This document shows, piece by piece, positions 1 to 7,158 of a stretch of DNA of 64,000 nt. Numbering within the stretch: the first letter of the stretch is position 1; each line of letters starts with the position of its first letter. Under the pieces are notes generated by a model. The model saw only the letters and a program-made list of their open reading frames with translations, searched no databases and was not told the origin of the DNA. The position numbers and the translations under genes were made by a program. This DNA is from Paludibacteraceae bacterium. GTDB taxonomy: Bacteria; Bacteroidota; Bacteroidia; Bacteroidales; Paludibacteraceae. Location: assembly GCA_905233255.1 (NCBI GenBank), contig CAJOCN010000002.1, positions 30,785-94,784 on the forward strand, given 5' to 3'.

Positions 1-364
1 GCGTCGCTCCTGTCTCGTACGGAGGCAGATAGTCTATGTTCTTTTTCAGAGCCAGCACGATAGCGCGGCAGAAAATATCCTCGGGAGGAGGCGTCATCAT
101 CAACCCTTCTGCGCTTTTCGCCATGCGTCTCGCGTTCTCCTGCATCCGAAAAATACGCACTTTTCCGTCCACTCCCCGGAATGCTTTCAATCCCTCGAAA
201 GCTTGCTGACCGTACTGCAGTCCTGTAGAGGCGACATGCAGTTGGATGGTCTTGTCCTTCGTGGCGTATGGTTCTTCCCATACACCGTCTTTACAGGCAG
301 AGCGGACAATGTAGTCCGTCTCCGTGTAATGAAAACTCAGTTTACTCCAATCAATCTCTTTCAT
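1..364 (-). CDS. ilvE: Branched-chain amino acid aminotransferase, N-terminal part
   Basis: The reverse strand opens with ATG at 364 and reads MKEIDWSKLSFHYTETDYIV, then YGQQAFEGLKAFRG and EDIFCRAIVLALKKN. This is the conserved N-terminal lobe of class IV PLP aminotransferases of the BCAT family (YGQQ-FEGLKAFR). The enzyme transfers the amino group between glutamate and the keto acids of leucine, isoleucine and valine in the cytoplasm. Only about 121 codons are present; the catalytic lysine lies beyond the window edge. Its ATG overlaps the TGA of the upstream wbqC-like gene (ATGA), so the two are probably translationally coupled in the dapB-lepB-wbqC-ilvE operon. The family call is firm; substrate preference is inferred. 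Confidence 0.88.
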   Translation of the reverse strand, partial: MKEIDWSKLSFHYTETDYIVRSACKDGVWEEPYATKDKTIQLHVASTGLQYGQQAFEGLKAFRGVDGKVRIFRMQENARRMAKSAEGLMMTPPPEDIFCRAIVLALKKNIDYLPPYETGAT

Positions 365-900
365 CTCAAATGGTCGGTTGTCTCCGGCCCATATTCAAAT
401 AATTCATCTAATATGCTTTTACCGTCTCCAAAAAAACGGTTCAACTCTTCGCCTCTCCAATCCGCCGTACACCGATAGGCAAATTTTTCTCCGTCTCCGG
501 AAGAGAGGGTCGGGGAGAGGTTTTTCAGTAACATCATGATCGTCTCATGTATCTCGCTGTTGAAATCCCATAAAAACCGGTACTCTTTCTCGTAGAACGG
601 CTTGAAAAACTCCTCGTAGTAGTCAAAATACGGTGTGTGTTTATAGGCCGATACCAGCGAAATCCAATGTTGGTGTTGCCACCGGCTCTGATAACTGATC
701 TCAATGTCCCGCGTCAGCTGCTTGTGCTCCACTTTCTTCACAGGAACGCTCAGCATGATACCTTTTCCAATCGTGCAACGATTCCTGCAGGTCTGTTTCT
801 CAAAACTCTCCAGCCCTTCGATCTCCACTTCCTCCGGAGCCGCCAGATATGCTCTGTACCACTCCTTCGGTGCCATATATGCAATCGGTAATACCATCAT
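361..900 (-). CDS. WbqC-like family protein
   Basis: The 179-residue protein begins MMVLPIAYMAPKEWYRAYL and contains EKQTCRNRCTIG, SVPVKK, ISYQSRWQHQHW and SAYKHTPYFDYY, the successive blocks of the WbqC-like family. These proteins are often encoded near polysaccharide loci; their biochemical activity is not established. Here the gene sits between lepB (4-nt ATGA overlap) and ilvE (4-nt overlap), which suggests co-expression rather than a shared pathway. Residues about 125-137 (NLSPTLSSGDGEKF) are encoded by a decayed in-frame copy of the CGP palindrome. Cytosolic: no signal peptide or membrane segment is visible. Confidence 0.85.
   Translation of the reverse strand: MMVLPIAYMAPKEWYRAYLAAPEEVEIEGLESFEKQTCRNRCTIGKGIMLSVPVKKVEHKQLTRDIEISYQSRWQHQHWISLVSAYKHTPYFDYYEEFFKPFYEKEYRFLWDFNSEIHETIMMLLKNLSPTLSSGDGEKFAYRCTADWRGEELNRFFGDGKSILDELFEYGPETTDHLR
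490..525 (-). repeat. CGP palindrome, decayed copy inside the wbqC-like gene
   Basis: The plus strand reads GGAAGAGAGGGTCGGGGAGA, matching the right half of the fuller copies at 10329 and 35180; the left arm is eroded. In the gene it reads NLSPTLSSGDG, the same register as NLSPTLPSREG in the esterase at 35 kb. Confidence 0.65.
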
Positions 901-2306
901 CTGCCTGTGGCTTTGCGTCCCAACCGCTCCCAGCGGATGCCGTGTTTGTCTTTATCCAGACTCAGCCAGATAAATACCGGCCGACCGACGATATGATCCT
1001 CCGGCACGAATCCCCAGTAACGGCTGTCGGCGGAGTTATGGCGGTTATCGCCCTGCATCCAGTAGTAATCCATCTTAAACTCATACTCCTCGCCAATCGC
1101 CATCGGCTGGAACTCGTAGGCGTCTGCGATACGCTTATAAACCCAATAATTTTCCTCGGTAATCATAATCTTGTCGCCTTTCCGCGGAATATAAATCGGT
1201 CCGTAGTTGTCCCGCGTCCAGTCGTTATGACCGAGCGGATAAACGGCTCCGCCGCGTTCCTCGGGTTCTACCGCGATGCCTGACACATGCGGGTTCTTCG
1301 CCAACTCGCTTTTCATCTCCGCTGTCAGCGGAAAATGCCATGTTTGCGGGTCTATCTGCACGCGGTCTGCCACGCTGATTCCGATTTTCTCCAGATACTT
1401 GGCGGTGAAGATATGTCCGTCCGTCCGCACCAGATAATTGAGCTGCAACCCCTCTCTCTCCGGCTCACGGATCCAACCACCAGACCACTCCAACTCCCCT
1501 ACAGGGGAGAGTGCCTGATCATCCCCCTTTAGGGGGATAGAGGGGGTCTTTGTCTTCGTGAAAATCGTGTTGTCCACGATTTTCAGACTGTCTCCCGGCT
1601 CACCCACGCAACGCTTCACGTAGTTCTCCCGCCTGTCCACCGGACGGGTTACAATCTCGCCGAATACGTCCTTGCGACTCTTAATCAACGCCTCGCCGTA
1701 ATAATGTTTCAGCGTGTAATAATCCGGATTTTGCATCTTCAGACACACGGTATCGCCTGCCGGAAAATTGAATACCACAATATCGCCCTTCTGCGGACTT
1801 GTCCAACCTTTGAGACGTTTGTACTCCCAGTGCGGCCAATCCAGATAACTCTTGCCGCCACCAAGCCATGCCGGCATCGTGTGTTGTACTAAAGGCATAC
1901 TCAGCGGCGTCTGCGGCACGCGCGCACCATAAGCCATCTTGCTGACGTACAGAAAATCACCCACACGCAGACTCTTCTCCAGACTCGAACTCGGGATCTG
2001 GTAGTTCTGGAAGATATACAGATTGATAAAATACACCGCTACCAGCGCAAACACAATCGCGTCTATCCAACTGAACAAAGTGTACAGCGCCGGCTTGGTG
2101 TCTTTGTATTTCCGCCACCAGTTGTAGTTGATATACTTGGTGGTGAACGCATCGACGATCAGCGGCAGCAGCACCAGCCACCCGAGACTTGCCCAGTCGC
2201 CCCATGCGACCCAGATAACAAACGCTATATACAGCGCGCTCCACACTCCTGCGCGAACCCATCCGCCGCGCGGCACTTCTGAAATTCTATTTTGAAAACT
2301 TTTCAT
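897..2306 (-). CDS. lepB: Signal peptidase I
   Basis: Type I signal peptidase of 469 residues, cleaving signal peptides at the outer face of the inner membrane. Hydrophobic segments lie near residues 22-52 and 78-98. The catalytic Ser is in IPSSSLEKSLRVGDF (Ser108), the general-base Lys in YVKRCVGEPGD (Lys231), and the C-terminal block is MQGDNRHNSADSRYWGFVP. It is longer than the E. coli enzyme, as usual for Bacteroidota, with inserts between boxes. One insert (about residues 253-275, KTPSIPLKGDD and LSPVGELEW) is encoded by two CGP-type palindromes. It lies 102 nt downstream of dapB and overlaps the wbqC-like gene by 4 nt. Confidence 0.95.
   Translation of the reverse strand: MKSFQNRISEVPRGGWVRAGVWSALYIAFVIWVAWGDWASLGWLVLLPLIVDAFTTKYINYNWWRKYKDTKPALYTLFSWIDAIVFALVAVYFINLYIFQNYQIPSSSLEKSLRVGDFLYVSKMAYGARVPQTPLSMPLVQHTMPAWLGGGKSYLDWPHWEYKRLKGWTSPQKGDIVVFNFPAGDTVCLKMQNPDYYTLKHYYGEALIKSRKDVFGEIVTRPVDRRENYVKRCVGEPGDSLKIVDNTIFTKTKTPSIPLKGDDQALSPVGELEWSGGWIREPEREGLQLNYLVRTDGHIFTAKYLEKIGISVADRVQIDPQTWHFPLTAEMKSELAKNPHVSGIAVEPEERGGAVYPLGHNDWTRDNYGPIYIPRKGDKIMITEENYWVYKRIADAYEFQPMAIGEEYEFKMDYYWMQGDNRHNSADSRYWGFVPEDHIVGRPVFIWLSLDKDKHGIRWERLGRKATGR
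1494..1548 (-). repeat. Two adjacent CGP-type palindromes inside lepB
   Basis: CTCCCCTACAGGGGAG at 1494-1509 and ATCCCCCTTTAGGGGGAT at 1521-1538, followed by AGAGGGGGTC. Both are near-perfect inverted repeats and are read in frame as part of a signal-peptidase insert. They are shorter than the consensus copies and may be a related subfamily. Confidence 0.65.
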
Positions 2307-2337
2307 GTCTAATCAATTACCTATTCATTGCCAGGTA

Positions 2338-2390
2338 ATCACGTATCCTACCTATGCTATATATATTATTTATAATATATATCCCGTGAT
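2338..2390. repeat. AT-rich inverted repeat between dapB and lepB
   Basis: An 11-bp perfect inverted repeat at 2359-2369/2372-2382 (ATATATATTAT, loop TT) is bracketed by an outer ATCACG (2338-2343) / CGTGAT (2385-2390) pair. In the transcript it could form a long hairpin just upstream of the lepB start. There is no T-tract, so it does not look like an intrinsic terminator. Confidence 0.55.
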
Positions 2391-2408
2391 TTTAGCAAAT
2401 AACTATTT

Positions 2409-3107
2409 TTATTGTATATATTTCTCTGCCGCCAGTACTGCTCCTAAGGCAAATCCTCTGCGCCCTTTGGCGATGTGCGTAATGACGAGGGTATCCTCCT
2501 CGCTGTCCCATTTCACTTCGTGCGTTCCAGGCACTTCTCCCTCGCGTATCGACTCAATTTCAATATCTTCGATATTTCGATATTTCGGTATCTCGGTATC
2601 TCGGATTTGTTCCGCAAGGGTCTTTGCCGTGCCGGAGGGTTTGTCGAGCTTATGAATATGGTGTATCTCCTTGATAGAAGGCGTATATTGCGGCTGATCT
2701 TTCATCTTCTGTGCCAGAAGTTTGTTTAACTCAAAGAATATATTCACTCCCACAGAATAATTACTACTCCACACGAGCATTTGTTTGTCATGCGTCCGTC
2801 GGTCTTCGTCCATCAGCGCTGCGGCATCCCACCCGGTGGAGCCGGAGACAACCGGCACTCCTTGCGCCCACGCCTTGCGGATATTACCTTCCGCCGTAGC
2901 CGGCGTAGTGAACTCAATCGCCACATCCGCACTCCTGAACGCCTCACTCTCAAAACCATCTTCCGGGGAATAAACCATTCTCTCCCCCTCTAGGAGGGAG
3001 CCGGAGGGGGTCTTGTCTATAACACATACTATCTCATGTCCGCGTTGCAGAGCCACTTCCTCGATCATGTGGCCCATCTTTCCGTATCCGATAATTGCTA
3101 TTTTCAT
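2409..3107 (-). CDS. dapB: 4-hydroxy-tetrahydrodipicolinate reductase
   Basis: NAD(P)H-dependent reductase of the diaminopimelate/lysine pathway, cytoplasmic. The N-terminal Rossmann motif is IAIIGYGKMG (residues 3-12). The signature EIHHIHKLDKPSGTAK spans residues 147-162, with the general-acid His149 and Lys153. At 232 residues it is slightly short but complete. The segment at residues 32-43 (KTPSGSLLEGER) is a CGP-type palindrome and residues about 170-189 (IPKYRNIEDIEIESIREGE) are an 8-nt repeat array; both fall in surface or variable stretches. It is the first gene after the promoter at 3165-3195 and heads the dapB-lepB-wbqC-ilvE run. Confidence 0.96.
   Translation of the reverse strand: MKIAIIGYGKMGHMIEEVALQRGHEIVCVIDKTPSGSLLEGERMVYSPEDGFESEAFRSADVAIEFTTPATAEGNIRKAWAQGVPVVSGSTGWDAAALMDEDRRTHDKQMLVWSSNYSVGVNIFFELNKLLAQKMKDQPQYTPSIKEIHHIHKLDKPSGTAKTLAEQIRDTEIPKYRNIEDIEIESIREGEVPGTHEVKWDSEEDTLVITHIAKGRRGFALGAVLAAEKYIQ
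2564..2606 (-). repeat. 8-nt word array inside dapB
   Basis: Plus-strand units TCGATATT, TCGATATT, TCGGTATC, TCGGTATC, TCGGATTT follow one another. The gene reads them as RNIEDIEIES. A similar 8-nt family (TGTCGATA, TGCCGATA, TGACGATA) occurs at 44141-44180. Confidence 0.75.
2982..3013 (-). repeat. CGP-type palindrome inside dapB
   Basis: CTCCCCCTCTAGGAGGGAG followed by CCGGAGGGGGTC. Read in frame as KTPSGSLLEGE. Confidence 0.65.
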
Positions 3108-3164
3108 GTTTCCTTATATGTATATGTACGTGCGCGCTATTATGCGTGCGCACAAAATCGGCTA

Positions 3165-3195
3165 CAAAGGTACAAAAAATAAATGACATACACAA
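3165..3195 (-). promoter_or_regulatory. Promoter of the dapB operon
   Basis: On the minus strand TTGTGTATGTC is followed, after a T-rich spacer, by TACCTTTG (3172-3165). TTG and TA are separated by 20 nt. The leader to the dapB ATG is about 50 nt. Confidence 0.75.
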
Positions 3196-3242
3196 GTGTA
3201 TGCCATTCTTTTTGTTAGAAAGTACTATTTCCGTCAATTTTT

Positions 3243-3890
3243 CTACATCCAATGTGTTATTTTTTCTACTAATTCATCGATACTTGCTTTGCCGTCATTA
3301 TGCACAACCACCAGATTGCCCCCTTCGACCGGCAGAGAACTCTCCGCCTTTTGTGCGCGTATGCGGGCGCGTACCTTATTGATATTAGTGTCTGTGGCTT
3401 CGCCGTGGTAGTCCCGTTGGATTGTGCGGGCGATGCGTACTTCCTCCGGTGCCTCCACTACAATAATCTTGTCGCATATCCCGTCCAAACCTGCTTCGTA
3501 CAAAATGGCGGATTCGACGAATAAGACCGGCTCCGCCTGACAGACCGTTTCACTGACGGATCGTTTCACTGACAGACCGCTGCGCTCTAAGATATCTCTT
3601 TTGACCGCCGGGTGAACGATCTGATTCAGTTGCTCCAGTAACTCCGGCTCGCGGAAAACCTGTTCCGCCACATAAGCGGTGTTATAAACGCCGGTGAAAG
3701 GGTGCTCGGGCGAAGGGATAAAAGCCTCCGTTCCCAATAACGCAATAACTGCCTTCCGTACATCGGCGTTCTCCACGATGATCCGTTTGGCTTCTTTGTC
3801 GCAGTCATAGACGGCGAACCCACGCGCCGCGAGTGCCCGTGCAATAGTGGATTTGCCACTGCCTATACCTCCGGTAATTCCTATAATCAT
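3243..3890 (-). CDS. coaE: Dephospho-CoA kinase
   Basis: Catalyses the last step of coenzyme A synthesis, phosphorylating dephospho-CoA with ATP. The P-loop is ITGGIGSGKST near the N-terminus, followed by FAVYDCDKEAKRI; later blocks are VHPAVKRDILERS and KIIVVEAPEEVRIAR. Length 215 residues, slightly above the usual 200 because of an insert at about residues 100-121 (GLSVKRSVSETVCQAE). That insert is encoded by two roughly 18-nt repeats (GACAGACCGTTTCACT / GACGGATCGTTTCACT). Start is ATG at 3890, 7 nt after the MBOAT stop; it is the last gene of the dxs operon. Confidence 0.94.
   Translation of the reverse strand: MIIGITGGIGSGKSTIARALAARGFAVYDCDKEAKRIIVENADVRKAVIALLGTEAFIPSPEHPFTGVYNTAYVAEQVFREPELLEQLNQIVHPAVKRDILERSGLSVKRSVSETVCQAEPVLFVESAILYEAGLDGICDKIIVVEAPEEVRIARTIQRDYHGEATDTNINKVRARIRAQKAESSLPVEGGNLVVVHNDGKASIDELVEKITHWM
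3528..3592 (-). repeat. GACCG-CTGT repeat cluster inside coaE
   Basis: Three imperfect units on the plus strand: CTGACAGACCGTTTCA, CTGACGGATCGTTTCA, CTGACAGACCGCTGCG. Related to the units at 43348-43425, 43945-43990 and 45583. In frame in coaE. Confidence 0.6.
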
Positions 3891-3897
3891 AATCGGT

Positions 3898-5808
3898 CTA
3901 GAACTGGAAATATATAAACGGTTGCATCTCAGCGGAGACGAACTGGTAGATCACGACGATGGCGACGCATACGACGATGACCATGAGCCAAAGCGGCATG
4001 GCGCTGAACCATAGCCGGTAGCGCCTCTTCCAGTTGGTCGGCAGCCAGTGGATAATCATACCTGCCACGAACATTGCTACCACCCACCTATACTCCCACA
4101 GGAAACCGGGAATAATAGCATTTGTCCACGCGCCGCCGATCTGATTGACCATGTTCTTTGCCGTTGCCCACGCTACCTCATTGGCAGTCGCGGGATCCAG
4201 ATTGCTGCTGCTCCGGAAGAACAGACGCGTGAAGGTGATAAACGTAAAGGTCTGTATTATCGCCCAAGCGGTGCTTAAACCATTCGTAATTTTTAAATTG
4301 TAACCCGTAACCTCTCTGTCCATGGTAATCAGCCAATAAACATATCGAATGGCAGTACCGAACCACACAATCGCCGACCAGACGGCAAAGAGCCGCCAGA
4401 CGGGCAGACTGTAACTGTAATCCAAGGCTACCAACCCGAAGGTCAGCACTGTGATGGCAGCAAACCGCACGTGCCAGTTCATTTCCCGCCATATCTTATT
4501 GACGATCATACCGAAGCCGTTAATACCGCCCCAGATGATGAAGTTCCAACTCGCGCCGTGCCACAAACCGCCTAACACCTGCGTGATAAAAGAGTTGAGG
4601 TTGGAGTAGAGTAGCTTGCGTTGGTTGGTGATTGGTGATTTTCTCCAATGGTAGTCCAGAATACCAATGACCAATAAGAAACAACCGATAATCAATACGA
4701 TTAACCACCAGCCGGTGAGAGCGGCGGAGACAACCGCAATGAGGGAGAGCCAGAAATAGGTGCCGAAACCGATCTTCCGGTTACCGCCCAGCGGGATATA
4801 CAGATAAGTCTTGAGCCACCGTCCGAGTGACATGTGCCACCGCCGCCAGAACTCCTGCGGGTTCTGCGACTTATAAGGACTATTGAAGTTCATCGGCAGG
4901 TAGAAACCCATCAGCAATGCTATTCCGATCGCTATATCCGTGTAGCCCGAGAAATCCGCATAGACCTGCAGCGAGTAGGCAAAAAGCGCGAACAGGTTCT
5001 CGAATCCCGAGAACAGCAGCGGGTTGTCGAACACGCGGTCAATCAGGTTCACCGCCAGATAATCGGACATAATAATCTTCTTCGCCAAACCGTTGATGAT
5101 CCAGAAGACGGCGATGCCGAACGCTCTGCGGCTCAGACGGAAGGGCTTGTAGAGCTGCGGGATAAACTCCTCCGCACGCACGATGGGGCCGGCTACCAAC
5201 TGCGGGAAGAACGACACGTAGAACCCGAAATCGAGGATGTTCTTCACCGGCTCTATCCGCCTGCGATAGACATCCGCGGTGTAGGAAATGACCTGAAAGA
5301 TATAGAACGATATACCCACCGGCAGGACAATCGTGTCCACGGAGAAGCGTCCGGCCTCCGAGAACCCGTTGCCGACATAGGCGAAGATATCAAAGACCTG
5401 AAAACTCGTGCCGAAGAAGTCGTTGATCACATTCGTGAAGAAGTACGCGTACTTGAAATACGCCAGAAGCCCGAGGTCTATTGTCACTGAGAGTGCCAAT
5501 AAGGCTTTGGCTAGTGGTGATTTTTGATTGGTGATAGCTGATTTTATTCGCCCGGCGATGATCCAGTCGGAGAGAGTGACGAACGCTAAAATGAGCAGGA
5601 ACAATCCGCTCGTCTTGTAATAGAAGAACCAACTGACGAACAGCAGATAGACGTTGCGCAGGTGCAACTTGCCGTCCGATACCTTGCGTCCGCTCATGAT
5701 CAGCGCAAAGAGCGCATAAACCAACGCAAAGAACGCCCAGAAATAGAACTGGGTGAAGAGCAGCGGACTGTTCTCGTCAAACGCAAATATGTGATGTAAA
5801 AAAACCAA
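3898..5808 (-). CDS. MBOAT-family membrane O-acyltransferase (AlgI/DltB-like)
   Basis: A polytopic inner-membrane protein of 636 residues with the MBOAT signature GGLWHGASWNFIIWGG, containing the invariant His, and upstream NFNSPYKSQNPQEFWRRWHMSL. Members move an acyl group onto a surface polymer; the acceptor cannot be inferred. The next gene upstream in the operon is an SGNH hydrolase, the usual partner for periplasmic transfer. The start is TTG at 5808: an in-frame stop lies at 5812-5814 and no ATG precedes the first membrane segment. That TTG belongs to a 7-nt repeat array. Two more in-frame arrays encode about residues 88-98 (AITNQKSPL) and 389-396 (PITNQRK). Confidence 0.9.
   Translation of the reverse strand: MVFLHHIFAFDENSPLLFTQFYFWAFFALVYALFALIMSGRKVSDGKLHLRNVYLLFVSWFFYYKTSGLFLLILAFVTLSDWIIAGRIKSAITNQKSPLAKALLALSVTIDLGLLAYFKYAYFFTNVINDFFGTSFQVFDIFAYVGNGFSEAGRFSVDTIVLPVGISFYIFQVISYTADVYRRRIEPVKNILDFGFYVSFFPQLVAGPIVRAEEFIPQLYKPFRLSRRAFGIAVFWIINGLAKKIIMSDYLAVNLIDRVFDNPLLFSGFENLFALFAYSLQVYADFSGYTDIAIGIALLMGFYLPMNFNSPYKSQNPQEFWRRWHMSLGRWLKTYLYIPLGGNRKIGFGTYFWLSLIAVVSAALTGWWLIVLIIGCFLLVIGILDYHWRKSPITNQRKLLYSNLNSFITQVLGGLWHGASWNFIIWGGINGFGMIVNKIWREMNWHVRFAAITVLTFGLVALDYSYSLPVWRLFAVWSAIVWFGTAIRYVYWLITMDREVTGYNLKITNGLSTAWAIIQTFTFITFTRLFFRSSSNLDPATANEVAWATAKNMVNQIGGAWTNAIIPGFLWEYRWVVAMFVAGMIIHWLPTNWKRRYRLWFSAMPLWLMVIVVCVAIVVIYQFVSAEMQPFIYFQF
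4620..4640 (-). repeat. 7-nt array (GGTGATT) inside the MBOAT gene
   Basis: GTTGGTT, GGTGATT, GGTGATT in sequence; the gene reads SPITNQ. Same word family as 5516, 15380, 44637 and 56489. Confidence 0.65.
5516..5543 (-). repeat. 7-nt array (GGTGATT) inside the MBOAT gene, second copy
   Basis: GGTGATT, TTTGATT, GGTGATA, GCTGATT. Read in frame as SAITNQKSP. Confidence 0.65.
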
Positions 5809-5847
5809 CTGTCAACTATCAACTGTCAACTATCAATTATCAACTCC
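5806..5847 (-). repeat. 7-nt array (CAACTAT) at the SGNH/MBOAT junction
   Basis: Six consecutive units: CAACTGT, CAACTAT, CAACTGT, CAACTAT, CAATTAT, CAACTCC. The array fills the gap between the two genes, reaches into the 3' end of the SGNH gene and supplies the TTG start of the MBOAT gene. Confidence 0.85.
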
Positions 5848-7155
5848 TTCCATCATCCACTCCGCTACCGCCTTACCGGCTTTGCGGGCACCGGCGCGGG
5901 TGAAGTGTACACCGTCCGAACCGGCTAATCCCACTTCCTGCCAATGTAACATACTTCCGCTGCCGCCCATCCACCTGTACAGGCTGAAATAAGCGATATT
6001 CTCCTCCATCGCCATCTTCCGCAGCAACCGGTCCATGTACGGTACCATGGGGTAGGTGATCCACTCGCCGTTCTCCTGCGTCAGCATGTCGCTCGGACCG
6101 ATAAAGAGGAACGAAGCCTCCGGTGCGCAGCGGCGCAGGTAACGCACCTGTTGCCGTAGTCCCTTCACGATGCCGGAGATCGTACCTGGGTTCTTATTGG
6201 ACGGGATGGCATTGCCGCCGAACTGCATAATAATCAGCCGGACGTTCTGCTCCCGATAGAAAGTGGCTAACTGCGTGCTGTCGATCTTTGTGAACACCGT
6301 ACCGATACACCCACGCAGAGGTATGTTATCGACGATCACGCCTGTACGGCTCTCCTGCGAGAGACCATAGACGCCTCCGCGGCCACTCAAGAAGACTGTA
6401 TCGCCGGAGGTGGAGTAGTGTACCGAACTGTCGGCAAAAACCTGCCACCGGTCGTAGTGTCCGTTGTTCTGCAGCGGCTTGCAGACGGCTCGGATCTGTT
6501 CGCTGCCTTTCACCAGACTGTCGCTCAGGTACGCCATCTGACCCATTGGTCCGTAGAGTCCATCGGCGCGCTGGTCACGTTTGAAACCATGCACCATATA
6601 CCGCCGCGGTCCCTGCTGGGGCGTCACGAACCTGCCGTTCATGTATAGCTCCTGCCTGACCGTCAGCGACGGAATGGTCTGCGCTAAAGGTAATAATCCT
6701 GCGCCCGAACCGCCGTAACGGCTCTGCAGCGCCTCGCGGATCTGTTGGGTCAGACGATCTTCCTCTATCTGACTGTCACCGTAGTGCAGTACCCGTACCG
6801 TTCGTTCGCCCGCTTCCGTCAGCGAGGCATAGAAAGATGCAAGGAACACCCGGCTGTCCGTCGTGGAATCCACCTGTACCTTGGGAATGGGAAGCCTCTC
6901 TTCGGTCCTCCCCTCAAGGGAAGGAAGAGTGTCTAGGGTGTCTAGGGAGCCTAGTGTATCTAGTGTATCTAGTTCTTCTAGTTCTTCTAGTTCTTCTATG
7001 CTCTCTATCGTCTTCTCCTCGCCCAAGACCTCTGTCAAAGTCGGCCACCGCAGTTCCTGCCCGCCGAGCGCAATGCGTCCGGGCAACACCACACACAGTG
7101 CCGCCAACCCCGCCATCACACAGGCAATGAATATCAGAACTCTAAATGGTTTCAC
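5833..7155 (-). CDS. SGNH/GDSL hydrolase partnering the MBOAT protein
   Basis: 440 residues starting at GTG 7155. An N-terminal membrane anchor (VLIFIACVMAGLAALCVVL) is followed by a low-complexity spacer of 3-residue repeats (ELE/DTL, about residues 52-75) and then the hydrolase domain. Block I is VLHYGDSQIEED with the nucleophile Ser, FGGNA is block III, and DGVHFTRAGA carries the catalytic Asp/His. Such proteins act in the periplasm with MBOAT acyltransferases in polymer acetylation. The gene lies 3 nt after trkH. The spacer is encoded by a 9-nt tandem array, and residues 76-84 (LPSLEGRTEE) by a CGP copy. Confidence 0.85.
   Translation of the reverse strand: MKPFRVLIFIACVMAGLAALCVVLPGRIALGGQELRWPTLTEVLGEEKTIESIEELEELEELDTLDTLGSLDTLDTLPSLEGRTEERLPIPKVQVDSTTDSRVFLASFYASLTEAGERTVRVLHYGDSQIEEDRLTQQIREALQSRYGGSGAGLLPLAQTIPSLTVRQELYMNGRFVTPQQGPRRYMVHGFKRDQRADGLYGPMGQMAYLSDSLVKGSEQIRAVCKPLQNNGHYDRWQVFADSSVHYSTSGDTVFLSGRGGVYGLSQESRTGVIVDNIPLRGCIGTVFTKIDSTQLATFYREQNVRLIIMQFGGNAIPSNKNPGTISGIVKGLRQQVRYLRRCAPEASFLFIGPSDMLTQENGEWITYPMVPYMDRLLRKMAMEENIAYFSLYRWMGGSGSMLHWQEVGLAGSDGVHFTRAGARKAGKAVAEWMMEGVDN
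6904..6926 (-). repeat. CGP palindrome inside the SGNH gene
   Basis: GTCCTCCCCTCAAGGGAAGG; the gene reads LPSLEGRTEE. It directly abuts the 9-nt array. Confidence 0.75.
6932..6994 (-). repeat. 9-nt CTAG tandem array inside the SGNH gene
   Basis: Seven units: TCTAGGGTG, TCTAGGGAG, CCTAGTGTA, TCTAGTGTA, then TCTAGTTCT three times. The period is a multiple of three, so copy-number change would alter the length of the DTL/ELE spacer without breaking the frame. Confidence 0.92.
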
Positions 7156-7158
7156 AAT

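Noticed and set aside
2307-2408. Intrinsic terminator after dapB
   Set aside because: The strong AT-rich hairpin lacks a following T-tract on the minus strand, and lepB follows on the same strand without a clear promoter of its own.
4834-5490. 218-codon plus-strand ORF
   Set aside because: Antisense shadow of the MBOAT gene; highly charged with no family match.
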